From Bryobacterales bacterium (lineage in GTDB: Bacteria > Acidobacteriota > Terriglobia > Bryobacterales > Bryobacteraceae): a DNA stretch of 9,726 nucleotides. The stretch covers positions 1 through 9,726 of the forward strand of contig JALOKO010000099.1 in NCBI GenBank assembly GCA_025456495.1. Reading direction: 5' to 3'. Each line of letters begins with the position of its first letter. Within the stretch, counting starts at the first letter, position 1. A model generated the notes under the pieces. The model was given only the letters and a program-made list of their open reading frames with translations, searched no databases and was not told the origin of the DNA. The translations under genes and the position numbers were made by a program. Of this stretch, positions 1-6,091 are shown in pieces.

Positions 1-492
1 CTTTCCGTCGACGCGGCGTTCGCCGTCCAGCAGGCTGCCGTTGGCGGCGTAGTACAACTGCAGTTCAATGCGCTGTGTTCTGGGGTTGCCGCTGCGGAGG
101 CCGGTTTGCGATTCCTTGTCCTCGCTGTAGGCGAAGAGCGCTCCCCGCGGGCTGTAATAGTAGCGGCTGCTGGCTTTGCCGAACTCTCCCATGCTCATCT
201 CTTCCTCGATGAGCGCCAGCGTACCGTTGGGGTAATAGCCACGGACGGTGGACTTGGTGGCGTCCAACTCCCAGAGGGCCTCGATGGCCTGGACGCTGTC
301 CTTGCCAGACAGGATGGCGTCGCGTTGTTGCTTGAGTTCATCGATGTTTCCGGCGTCGACATTGCTGGTGGAGGAGGCGCCGGGCGTTTCCTGGCGCGTG
401 CAGGCGCACAGGCAAAGCCAAGCCGTAAGCAGGCAGCAGGCGACCACCCGGGAGCGGGACGGGGCGCGCCGGAAGTGCGTGCAAGAGCGCAT
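1..492 (-). CDS. Putative lipoprotein with YwqK/MORN-like repeats, C-terminus cut by window edge
   Basis: The reading frame is open from ATG at 492 to the left edge, giving 164 residues with no stop; the C-terminus lies outside the window. The N-terminus has an Arg-rich n-region (R8, R9, R13, R15), a hydrophobic stretch (residues 16-30) and a lipobox-like L28-C29-A30-C31, so it is probably exported and lipidated on C31. Three similar units follow the pattern aromatic pair, turn, Gly, Leu: YYPNGTL (86-92), YYSPRGAL (112-119) and YYAANGSL (147-154). This resembles YwqK-type antitoxin and MORN-like repeats, which often occur in cell-surface proteins. Residues 50-80 are charged and probably helical. 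It is divergent from xseB and shares its upstream region. No SD precedes the ATG. The function is unknown; the YwqK resemblance is pattern-based, and the lipoprotein call is more secure than the repeat call. Confidence 0.72.
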   Translation of the reverse strand, partial: MRSCTHFRRAPSRSRVVACCLLTAWLCLCACTRQETPGASSTSNVDAGNIDELKQQRDAILSGKDSVQAIEALWELDATKSTVRGYYPNGTLALIEEEMSMGEFGKASSRYYYSPRGALFAYSEDKESQTGLRSGNPRTQRIELQLYYAANGSLLDGERRVDGK

Positions 493-498
493 GTGTCT

Positions 499-526
499 AT
501 TGTGACATTGAAGGCGATGCTGTCGA
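499..526 (-). promoter_or_regulatory. Candidate promoter of the lipoprotein gene, placed for leaderless transcription
   Basis: Read on the minus strand there is TCGACA (526-521, five of six to the -35 consensus), a 16-bp spacer, and CACAAT (504-499, four of six to the -10 consensus). The ATG begins 7 bases after the end of the -10 box, which is where transcription would normally start. There is no SD between them. The mRNA would therefore carry little or no leader. This is a motif match only. Confidence 0.4.
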
Positions 527-533
527 CCCGTGC

Positions 534-565
534 GGGCACTGGACATGCCGGGCACTGGACACCGC
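534..565. repeat. Two tandem 16-bp units
   Basis: Positions 534-549 and 550-565 both begin with GGGCACTGGACA and then diverge in the last four bases. They lie between the divergent lipoprotein and xseB genes, just upstream of the candidate lipoprotein promoter. No further unit in this register is visible on either side. Confidence 0.6.
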
Positions 566-606
566 AATGCCGCCTGCATCGCAATCCAGAAGGCGAGTTT
601 GCTGCC

Positions 607-676
607 GATGCATTGAAGCTGATGCATTGAGGCCGGCGCAGTGAGACCGGTGAATGGAGGCCGGTGCGGGCTTGCC
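607..676. repeat. Degenerate 14-bp tandem array upstream of xseB
   Basis: Five consecutive 14-bp units can be lined up: GATGCATTGAAGCT (607-620), GATGCATTGAGGCC (621-634), GGCGCAGTGAGACC (635-648), GGTGAATGGAGGCC (649-662) and a strongly decayed GGTGCGGGCTTGCC (663-676). The first two share 11 of 14 bases and the later ones decay towards xseB. The array ends 13 bp before the candidate -10 box of xseB, so any DNA-binding or spacing effect would act on that promoter. Confidence 0.6.
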
Positions 677-689
677 GTGGGGCGCACGA

Positions 690-695
690 TACAAT
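690..695 (+). promoter_or_regulatory. Candidate -10 element of the xseB-ispA-tlyA-nadK operon
   Basis: TACAAT (five of six to consensus) ends 6 bases before the xseB ATG at 702, so the predicted start of transcription falls on the ATG itself. No -35 box is found at the usual 16-18 bp; the nearest candidate, TTGCCG at 672-677, is only 12 bp away. The geometry mirrors that of the divergent lipoprotein promoter. Confidence 0.35.
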
Positions 696-701
696 GAGGC
701 G

Positions 702-1049
702 ATGCCGCCGAAAACGCCAAAGTCCGCCCCGTCTACCGAGAGCGATTCCGCCCTGAGCTTTGAGAAAGGTCTGGAGCAATTGGAGCGGATTGTGCGGGAA
801 CTGGAACGCGGTGAACTGGCGCTTGAGGATTCTATCGCGCTGTTTGAACAGGGCGTGCAGTTGACGGATGTTTGCCGGAAACAACTGGAGGACGCCGAGA
901 TGCGCGTGGAGATGCTGCGGCCGGGGGCGAAGCAGCAGCCGGGCACGGCGCCAGCCGCTGCGGCGAACGCGGATGCCCAGAATGCGGACATCCAGGACGA
1001 GGACCTGAGCGGGGACGGAGATGACGATGGCGAAGACCTCCCTTTCTGA
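702..1049 (+). CDS. xseB: Exodeoxyribonuclease VII small subunit
   Basis: XseB is the small subunit of exonuclease VII, which degrades single-stranded DNA in the cytoplasm together with the catalytic subunit XseA. The 115-residue protein has the characteristic helical-hairpin core at residues 18-68: FEKGLEQLERIVRELERG, then a turn, then a second helix with EQGVQLTDVCRKQLEDAE. The family is usually 70-90 residues; the extra length is a low-complexity Ala/Asp/Glu-rich acidic tail (about residues 80-115). The ATG at 702 is preferred because the family normally has only a few residues before the FEKxLxxLE motif; an in-frame ATG at 654 would add 16 residues unlike the family. Only a weak GAGG lies near the start. 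It is the first gene of a plus-strand operon with ispA 43 bp downstream. xseA, often next to it, is not in the window. Confidence 0.92.
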   Translation: MPPKTPKSAPSTESDSALSFEKGLEQLERIVRELERGELALEDSIALFEQGVQLTDVCRKQLEDAEMRVEMLRPGAKQQPGTAPAAAANADAQNADIQDEDLSGDGDDDGEDLPF

Positions 1050-1080
1050 AGCGGCGCCCGGGAGCGGCGCAGTACGCGGT

Positions 1081-1087
1081 GAGGAGG
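1081..1087 (+). promoter_or_regulatory. Strong ribosome binding site that sets the ispA start
   Basis: GAGGAGG stands 5 bases before the ATG at 1093. This is the best SD in the operon and favours 1093 over the upstream in-frame ATGs at 1021 and 1027, which overlap the xseB coding end and have no comparable site. Confidence 0.75.
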
Positions 1088-1092
1088 CGTCG

Positions 1093-1977
1093 ATGACCGG
1101 CGGCAGGCGCTGGGCCACGCAGCAGCAGTGGATTGACGATGCGCTGGACCGTTTGCTGCCCAGCGAGGAGCTGTCCCCGGCGCTCATCCATCGGGCGATG
1201 CGCTACAGCGTGATGGCGGGCGGCAAGCGTATTCGGCCGCTGCTGTGTCTGGAGGCGGCGCGCACGCTGCGGGAGGAAACGCCAGGGATTGCCTACCCGG
1301 CGTGTGCCCTGGAGATGGTGCATACCTATTCGCTGATTCACGACGACCTGCCCGCGCTGGATAACGACGACCTGCGGCGGGGCAGGCCCACCTGCCACAA
1401 GGTGTTCGGTGAAGCGATGGCGATTCTGGCCGGGGATGCGCTGCTGACTCTGGCGTTCGAATTACTGAGTGAGACCCCGGGCGCGTCGGCGACGCAGCGC
1501 GCGGCGCTGGTGCGCGAACTGGCGGTGGCCGGGGGCACGCGAGGCGGCATGATTGGCGGGCAGGTGCTTGACCTGGAGGGTGAAGGCAAAGCTCCTACGG
1601 CTGCGTTGCTGGAGGGCATCCATCGCGCCAAGACCGGGGCCTTGTTGCGCGCGTCCATCCGCATGGGCGCGATTCTGGCTGGCGCCGCGGACGCGGAACT
1701 GGATGCGCTGAGCCGCTTTGGCGAGCACCTGGGGCTGGCCTTTCAGATCGTCGATGACATTCTGGATGTGGAGCAATCCAGTGAGGCCCTGGGAAAGACT
1801 GCCGGCAAGGATGTGTCCCAGCAAAAGATCACCTTTCCGGCGGTATTCGGACTGGAGGCGTCGCGCGAGATGGCCGCCACTGAGCGGCGTTTGGGCCGGG
1901 AGGCGCTGTCGGGATTCGGGAGCCGTGCCGATGGATTGCACGCGCTGGCTGACCTGATTGTGGATCGCACCGCATAG
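1093..1977 (+). CDS. ispA: Farnesyl diphosphate synthase (polyprenyl synthetase family)
   Basis: A cytoplasmic, magnesium-dependent prenyltransferase that condenses IPP with DMAPP and then geranyl diphosphate to make farnesyl diphosphate, the precursor of undecaprenyl phosphate, quinone side chains and other isoprenoids. In the 294-residue protein one sees GGKRIRP (43-49, diphosphate binding), the first Asp-rich motif DDLPALD (84-90) followed by DDLRRGRPTCH, GGQVLDL (155-161), the K-T pair (180-181), FQIVDDILD with the second Asp-rich motif (221-225) and GKTAGKD (234-240). The two-residue insertion in the first Asp-rich motif and the Tyr five residues before it (YSLIHDD) match bacterial FPP synthases such as E. 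coli IspA rather than longer-chain enzymes; the product length is inferred from this. Its stop is 2 bp before the tlyA start, so the two are probably translationally coupled. A geranylgeranyl product cannot be excluded. Confidence 0.93.
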   Translation: MTGGRRWATQQQWIDDALDRLLPSEELSPALIHRAMRYSVMAGGKRIRPLLCLEAARTLREETPGIAYPACALEMVHTYSLIHDDLPALDNDDLRRGRPTCHKVFGEAMAILAGDALLTLAFELLSETPGASATQRAALVRELAVAGGTRGGMIGGQVLDLEGEGKAPTAALLEGIHRAKTGALLRASIRMGAILAGAADAELDALSRFGEHLGLAFQIVDDILDVEQSSEALGKTAGKDVSQQKITFPAVFGLEASREMAATERRLGREALSGFGSRADGLHALADLIVDRTA

Positions 1978-1979
1978 CC

Positions 1980-2756
1980 ATGGCGGGCGTGCGCAGGATG
2001 CGGCTGGATGTGGCGCTGGTGGAGCGTGGACTGGCGGCATCACGTGAGAAGGCGCAGGCCATGATCCTTGCCGGTGAAGTGACCGTGAACGCCCAGAAGG
2101 CGCGCAAGGCGGGGCAGCCCACAAGCCCGGACGACCAGGTGTTGGTGGAAGAGAAGCCCCGCTACGTCAGTCGTGGCGGACTGAAGATGGAGGGCGCGCT
2201 GCGCGCCTTTGCGCTGCGGCCGGAGGGCTGGGTATGCGTGGATGTGGGGGCCTCCACGGGCGGCTTCACTGACTGTCTGTTGCAGCACGGGGCCGCCCGT
2301 GTGTACGCCTTGGACGTGGGCCACAACCAACTGGACTGGCGGCTGCGCACGCATCCGCAGGTGGTGTCGCATGAGGGCGTGAATGTGCGCTATCTGGATG
2401 CGGCCTTGATTCCAGAGCCCGCTGACCTTATCGTGTGTGATGTCAGCTTCATTTCCGTTACCTTGCTACTGCCCGCGTTTCCGCCATTGTTGAAGCCCGG
2501 CGGGCGCATGGTAATTCTGGTGAAGCCGCAGTTTGAGGCGGGCCGCGATCAGGTGGGGCCGGGGGGAATTGTGCGCGACACGGCCCTCCACCAAACCATT
2601 TGCCAACGTGTGGCCAGCGATGTGGAAGCCCTGGGTTTCTTCACGCGCATTGCCGAAAGCCCCATTACGGGCGCCGAAGGGAACAGGGAATTCTTGCTCT
2701 ATGCAGAACGTCAAGACAGTAGGCCTGATTGCGAAAGCGAACGTGGAGGCCAGTGA
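1980..2756 (+). CDS. tlyA: TlyA family rRNA (cytidine-2'-O)-methyltransferase
   Basis: TlyA proteins methylate ribose 2'-OH groups of cytidines in 16S and, in some species, 23S rRNA using S-adenosylmethionine; some members were first described as hemolysins. The 258-residue protein has an N-terminal S4 RNA-binding domain (about 7-66, starting RLDVALVERGLAASREKAQ) and an FtsJ-like Rossmann methyltransferase domain with the SAM motif VDVGASTGGFTD (87-98), LDVGHNQLDW (111-120), CDVSFIS (153-159) and VKPQFEAGRDQVGPGG (181-196). The expected K-D-K-E catalytic tetrad fits K69, D154, K182 and E237. The ATG at 1980 has no SD but lies 2 bp after the ispA stop; an alternative ATG at 1998 would remove six residues. 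The last ~18 codons overlap nadK and form a polar tail beyond the usual family end at NREFLL. Whether it methylates one or both rRNAs cannot be read from the sequence. Confidence 0.92.
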   Translation: MAGVRRMRLDVALVERGLAASREKAQAMILAGEVTVNAQKARKAGQPTSPDDQVLVEEKPRYVSRGGLKMEGALRAFALRPEGWVCVDVGASTGGFTDCLLQHGAARVYALDVGHNQLDWRLRTHPQVVSHEGVNVRYLDAALIPEPADLIVCDVSFISVTLLLPAFPPLLKPGGRMVILVKPQFEAGRDQVGPGGIVRDTALHQTICQRVASDVEALGFFTRIAESPITGAEGNREFLLYAERQDSRPDCESERGGQ

Positions 2757-3564
2757 AAAATGGGTGCCCAAGATCGTCACCTGGCTGCGCAGGCGCGGCT
2801 TCCAGTTGCGCATGGACAGTGTCACGGCTGGCTATCTTCATGAGCCGGGAGGTCTGCCTACCAGCGAGGTGGCGGAGGGATGCGAGTTGGTGATGTCGCT
2901 GGGCGGAGATGGCACGCTGCTGGCCACCACGCGCGTGGTACACCATCGCGATGTATTGATTTTTCCCGTGAATCTGGGCAGGCTGGGCTTTCTCTCGGCC
3001 ATCCCGCCTGACCAGGTGATGGAAGAGCTTGACTGCGTGATGCGGGGGGAGTTCCGCGAATCGCGTCGGCGTTTACTGCGGGCGGAACTGTGGCGCGGCA
3101 CCCAGCAGGTTTCCCATTACGATGCCTTGAACGATGTGGTGGTAACCAATTCCAGTTTGGCGCGGATGGTGGAGTTTGACCTGCGCGTGGACGATAGCCA
3201 CATGTGCGGCTACAAGGCGGACGGGGTGATCATCAGCACGCCCACCGGCTCAACGGCGTATTCGCTTTCAGCGGGCGGCCCCATCATTTACCCTACGGTG
3301 GAGTGCTTCTGTCTAACGCCCATCTGCCCCCACATCCTCACCAATCGCCCAGTGGTGGTGCCGGATTCCAGCACGCTGGAATTGACGCTGAATTCGCGCA
3401 ACGACAGCGTTTGGCTGACCATTGACGGACAGGTGGGCCAAATGCTGGAGGTGGGCGACCGCATCGTCTGCGGGCTGTCGCCCAAGACCGTTCGATTGGT
3501 GGCTCCACCACAGATGCACTTTTTCGATGTTCTGCGGGACAAGCTGAAGTGGGGCGAAGGATAG
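2701..3564 (+). CDS. nadK: NAD kinase
   Basis: NAD kinase phosphorylates NAD to NADP in the cytoplasm and is the main source of the cell's NADP pool. The 287-residue protein, a normal family length, has the signature SLGGDGTLL with GGDG at 68-71, VNLGRLGFL (90-98), the nucleotide-binding ALNDVVV (142-148), YKADGVIISTPTGSTAY (171-187) and ICPHILTNRPVVVPD (208-222), followed by IDGQ (241-244) in the C-terminal beta domain. The ATG at 2701 was chosen because it opens directly on the family start (KTVGLIAK) and has AGGGAA (2685-2690) ten bases upstream; a farther in-frame start at 2533 would read 56 residues in a shadow frame of tlyA. The gene overlaps the end of tlyA by 56 bp. It is the last gene of the operon and is convergent with the next gene. 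Confidence 0.95.
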   Translation: MQNVKTVGLIAKANVEASEKWVPKIVTWLRRRGFQLRMDSVTAGYLHEPGGLPTSEVAEGCELVMSLGGDGTLLATTRVVHHRDVLIFPVNLGRLGFLSAIPPDQVMEELDCVMRGEFRESRRRLLRAELWRGTQQVSHYDALNDVVVTNSSLARMVEFDLRVDDSHMCGYKADGVIISTPTGSTAYSLSAGGPIIYPTVECFCLTPICPHILTNRPVVVPDSSTLELTLNSRNDSVWLTIDGQVGQMLEVGDRIVCGLSPKTVRLVAPPQMHFFDVLRDKLKWGEG

Positions 3565-3565
3565 C

Positions 3566-3606
3566 GGAAGCGCCCCGGAAGCGCCCCGGTGGAGCCCCGG
3601 AAGCGC
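3566..3606. repeat. 11-bp tandem repeat between convergent operons
   Basis: Immediately after the nadK stop are two perfect copies of GGAAGCGCCCC (3566-3576 and 3577-3587), a variant GGTGGAGCCCC (3588-3598) and a partial GGAAGCGC (3599-3606). The 60-bp gap between the two convergent stop codons (3565-3624) is mostly made of this array. No stable hairpin with a U-tract, as in an intrinsic terminator, is visible on either strand. Confidence 0.7.
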
Positions 3607-3624
3607 AGGGCGGATGCGAATGGG

Positions 3625-4836
3625 CTAGCGGGCCAACTCCGCGGCCAGGGCGTCCAGCCCGTGGCGCAGGTAGATGCTGGATAGCCGTTGCTGTTCCGGG
3701 GAGATACGCAGGCGGCGCAGACGTTCCGGCATGGCGGCGTCATAGCGGTTGGGCATCCAGATGGCGCCATCGGCGAACTGAACCTGACTGACGTAGCCCA
3801 GCATCTCGCCCAGTTTGATGGGAGTTTGGCCGGCGCCGGGAAGGTTCGGCTGCTCCTGGAATTGCAGAACGCCCTCTTGTTCCACGACAGCCTGAGCCCC
3901 GGGGGCGAGGCGGATCTGGTCGCCGGTGGCGGGCACGGTGCCCGCGTAGAACTCGCGGCCTTCCAGGTCACGAATGATCCACCCGATCTCCGCATAGATG
4001 ATCTCTTTGCTGGAGCGGTTGCGCACCTGCAAGCGAGGCGAAACGGCTTCGTGGCCGGCGATGCGCACGGTGGCGTGGAGCGGCTCCAGCGGCGAGGCGG
4101 GCAGGGGCACGAAAGCGAACTGGACGGGGTCACTGGCGGGGATGGTGGTGGCTCGCCCGCGACGCGCCCAACGGAGGTCCACCCGCGGCAACTCGGACTG
4201 GCGGGCAATCCACTGGCGGATCTCCTGCCCCAGGGCCTCCTTGCCCTCAGTCTGCAACAGTGCGCGGAGGTGGCGGCGGTCCTGCTGGATCTCCATTTCC
4301 AGGGCGGTCAGCAGACGGCGGCTGTTGAGGGTGTTGTCGCCGGTGAAGCTGAGGTCAGCAAACAGCACCCCATCCAGCCGCAGGGCAAAGACGGGCTGCG
4401 CGCCTGCCGTGACCGGTTGCACCAGCCGCAAATCCACCTTGGCCGGGAAGCGTTCCCCAGGGCCGATGCGCAGGCCGGGCAAGGTGACGGTGGCGCGACC
4501 GCCGGCCGCGCCACTGTTGGACTGCAGCAAAAGGGTGACGCCGTGGATGGGCTGGCTGGAGACGTTCTGAAACTGGAGTGTGAGGTGCAATTCAACTGAG
4601 GCGGCGCTGCCACGCTGGACAACGCGCGAGCGGCCCCAATCCGTGTCCAGGTGGCGGATGGGCGCACCGGCGGGCAACTCCACGCGCAGCCTGTCGCGAA
4701 GGGCGGCATCGCGGGCGGCAGGCGATGGGTTTGCGGCCGGCGCCTGCGCGCGTGCAGGCGGCAAGACCGCCAAACCGAACAGCAAGCAGGGCAGCCATGC
4801 GGCAGCTAGCAGACGCTTCCAAGCGGGCCGTCCCAT
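3625..4836 (-). CDS. Exported protein of unknown function, third gene of sigma operon
   Basis: I do not recognise this 403-residue protein. The N-terminus is a clear signal peptide: MGRPAWKR, a hydrophobic core (9-25) and an ARA-Q cleavage site near residue 30. After it come a Pro/Ala linker, a beta-rich region (about 57-165, with alternating hydrophobic strands such as VELHLTLQFQNVSS), a charged helical segment (about 170-215) and a second beta-rich region (about 236-330, with RLQVRNRSSKEIIYAEIGWIIRD), then a helical C-terminus ending LDALAAELAR. There is no second membrane segment and no mature cysteine, so it should be periplasmic or secreted. The start at 4836 gives the best signal peptide and lies 19 bp after the preceding stop; an in-frame ATG at 4875 would add 13 residues and overlap that gene by 20 bp. 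Neither has a good SD. Its place behind sigma and anti-sigma genes suggests a sensor, partner or output of that system; this is inference. Confidence 0.75.
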   Translation of the reverse strand: MGRPAWKRLLAAAWLPCLLFGLAVLPPARAQAPAANPSPAARDAALRDRLRVELPAGAPIRHLDTDWGRSRVVQRGSAASVELHLTLQFQNVSSQPIHGVTLLLQSNSGAAGGRATVTLPGLRIGPGERFPAKVDLRLVQPVTAGAQPVFALRLDGVLFADLSFTGDNTLNSRRLLTALEMEIQQDRRHLRALLQTEGKEALGQEIRQWIARQSELPRVDLRWARRGRATTIPASDPVQFAFVPLPASPLEPLHATVRIAGHEAVSPRLQVRNRSSKEIIYAEIGWIIRDLEGREFYAGTVPATGDQIRLAPGAQAVVEQEGVLQFQEQPNLPGAGQTPIKLGEMLGYVSQVQFADGAIWMPNRYDAAMPERLRRLRISPEQQRLSSIYLRHGLDALAAELAR

Positions 4837-4855
4837 GCAGCGGCGGTTTGCGCGG

Positions 4856-5410
4856 TTACTCGTCCAGATAGACATGGGCCACCATCAACTGTCCGGTTTC
4901 CGAATCCACAAAGTCTGCCCGCAACGCACCGGACGCGCCGCTGAGGGTGGTGCTTGTACTTTGGTCGGGCAGTACAAGCGTGAAGCCGCCTTGCTGTTGG
5001 TGGACCCCTAACTGGCCGGGCGCGGACTGCAGGACCGCCTGGTCCGCGAGCGCCGGCTTCACCCAGCGGTGAGGCATCTGCCACCAGTAGCCGGAAATCA
5101 TCAGCAACGAGAGCGCGGCCATCGCCAAGCCGGCGCGCCATCCGATGGGTGGGTGCAGGCGTCGTGGGCGCACGGCCTCGCCCGCTTCCAGGCCCAGCAG
5201 GATGTTGGCCTTCATGTCGCTGGCCAAGGTGTCCCAGGCGAAGTAGGGCGGCAGTTCCTGAAATCGTGGCAATTCGCCACGAATGCGCCGAAACTCCTGC
5301 TCGACGGCTGCATCCTGTAGGCGCTTCGGGGCCAGTCTTGCGCGCAGACGCTGCCACAGAGAGGCGTCGCCACCGGCGGCCAAAGCGTGTGAGTGCTGAG
5401 GGCGCATCAT
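4856..5410 (-). CDS. Single-pass membrane protein, probable anti-sigma factor without zinc finger
   Basis: The 184-residue protein has a cytoplasmic-type N-terminal part (1-90; basic RLRARLAPKR at 21-30, then an acidic/aromatic helical stretch at 35-75), one transmembrane helix (about 91-110, WRAGLAMAALSLLMISGYWW) and a beta-rich periplasmic part (about 125-184) ending HVYLDE. This is the usual layout of a membrane anti-sigma factor, which holds its ECF sigma factor inactive until an envelope signal arrives. Its ATG overlaps the sigma stop codon as ATGA, the standard coupling for sigma/anti-sigma pairs. There is no cysteine in the whole protein, so the HxxxCxxC zinc-binding anti-sigma domain is absent; binding to sigma would have to use another fold. 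A second ATG at 5407 is possible. The role rests mainly on context and topology, not on a recognised domain. Confidence 0.7.
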   Translation of the reverse strand: MMRPQHSHALAAGGDASLWQRLRARLAPKRLQDAAVEQEFRRIRGELPRFQELPPYFAWDTLASDMKANILLGLEAGEAVRPRRLHPPIGWRAGLAMAALSLLMISGYWWQMPHRWVKPALADQAVLQSAPGQLGVHQQQGGFTLVLPDQSTSTTLSGASGALRADFVDSETGQLMVAHVYLDE

Positions 5411-6042
5411 GCTTCGCCGCCTTCCGGGCGCGCGGCGTCGGGGCGCTTGGCATCAGCGTCCGCGGTGCTTGGCGCCGACAAGCCCGCCCGCCGCTTCAGA
5501 AACTTGCGGAACTTTACCCGCGCATTGGCAATGTGCGAGCGTACGGTGGCCTTGGAGCAGCCCAGCGCCTGGGCCACATGTTCAGCGGGGAGCCCCTCAA
5601 CGTCGCGCAGCACCAGCGCGGTGCGCTCGCGCGGGGTGAGCGCCTGCAGGGCGTCCTGGAACAGTTGGTGGCTTTCGGCCCGCAGCAGCAGGCTCTCGGG
5701 ATTGGCCGCGCGGCTGCCGTCGCTCAACTCCGGGCCATCGTCCAGCGCCACCTGAGGCCCCCGCCCGCGCCTGCGCAGAAAGTCAATGGCGGTGTTCGAG
5801 GCGATGCGTGACAGCCATTGCGCCGCCTTGTCGGCATCGCGCAGTTGGTCTTCATGTTGCAGGGCCTTGATGAAGACTTCCTGGGTGAGGTCCTGGGCAT
5901 CGGCCACGTTGCCCACAACGCGATAAACCAGAACGAAGATGCGCTTCAGGTGAAGGTCAACGAACGCAGCCCGCCGGTCGAGGACCGGTTGGGCGGCTGT
6001 GTGGGCGCGCTCGTTCATGCTTACCTGGGCGACGGTCTCCAT
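5407..6042 (-). CDS. ECF-type RNA polymerase sigma factor
   Basis: An extracytoplasmic-function sigma factor that directs RNA polymerase to its own set of promoters. In the 211-residue protein, region 2 spans about 24-92 (core-binding and -10 recognition: AQDLTQEVFIKALQ at 49-62, WLSRIASNTAIDFLRRRGRG at 76-95). A variable linker (96-118) follows, then region 4 (about 122-185: LTPRERTALVLRDVEG at 135-150 and the helix-turn-helix AEHVAQALGCSKATVRSHIANAR at 153-175). The Ala/Asp-rich C-terminal tail (186-211) is not conserved. The ATG at 6042 has no SD; a second ATG at 6018 (MNERAHTAA) is preceded by CAGG with 5-base spacing and may be the true start, making the protein 203 residues. It overlaps the probable anti-sigma gene by 4 bp and leads the operon. 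The ECF group and target promoter cannot be told from sequence alone. Confidence 0.93.
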   Translation of the reverse strand: METVAQVSMNERAHTAAQPVLDRRAAFVDLHLKRIFVLVYRVVGNVADAQDLTQEVFIKALQHEDQLRDADKAAQWLSRIASNTAIDFLRRRGRGPQVALDDGPELSDGSRAANPESLLLRAESHQLFQDALQALTPRERTALVLRDVEGLPAEHVAQALGCSKATVRSHIANARVKFRKFLKRRAGLSAPSTADADAKRPDAARPEGGEA

Positions 6043-6081
6043 GCTCTAAAGGAATGACGATTTCCAGGGCAGAGCGTGGAA

Positions 6082-6091
6082 AAGAATTCTT
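6082..6091. promoter_or_regulatory. Perfect 10-bp palindrome upstream of the sigma gene
   Basis: AAGAATTCTT is fully self-complementary, is AT-rich in otherwise GC-rich DNA, and is flanked by GGAA and CC. It lies 40 bp before the ATG at 6042 on the minus strand, a sensible place for an operator or for part of an autoregulated promoter. No convincing -35/-10 pair was found in 6043-6180, so a non-housekeeping (possibly ECF-dependent) promoter may be used. Confidence 0.25.

Noticed and set aside
654..701. Upstream ATG for xseB at 654
   Set aside because: It would add 16 residues not typical of XseB; the ATG at 702 gives the normal family start.
195..1187. Minus-strand open frame (330 codons) across the lipoprotein, intergenic region and xseB
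   Set aside because: It runs antisense through xseB and the start of ispA, which are well supported, and its composition (Arg/Pro/Ser-rich) is typical of a shadow frame.
3566..3606. CRISPR-like array
   Set aside because: The units are 11 bp and adjacent without spacers, with no cas gene nearby.
3688..4599. Plus-strand open frame (303 codons) opposite the exported protein gene
   Set aside because: Its translation has no signal peptide or known motif, while the minus-strand frame has a clear signal peptide, beta-strand pattern and operon context.
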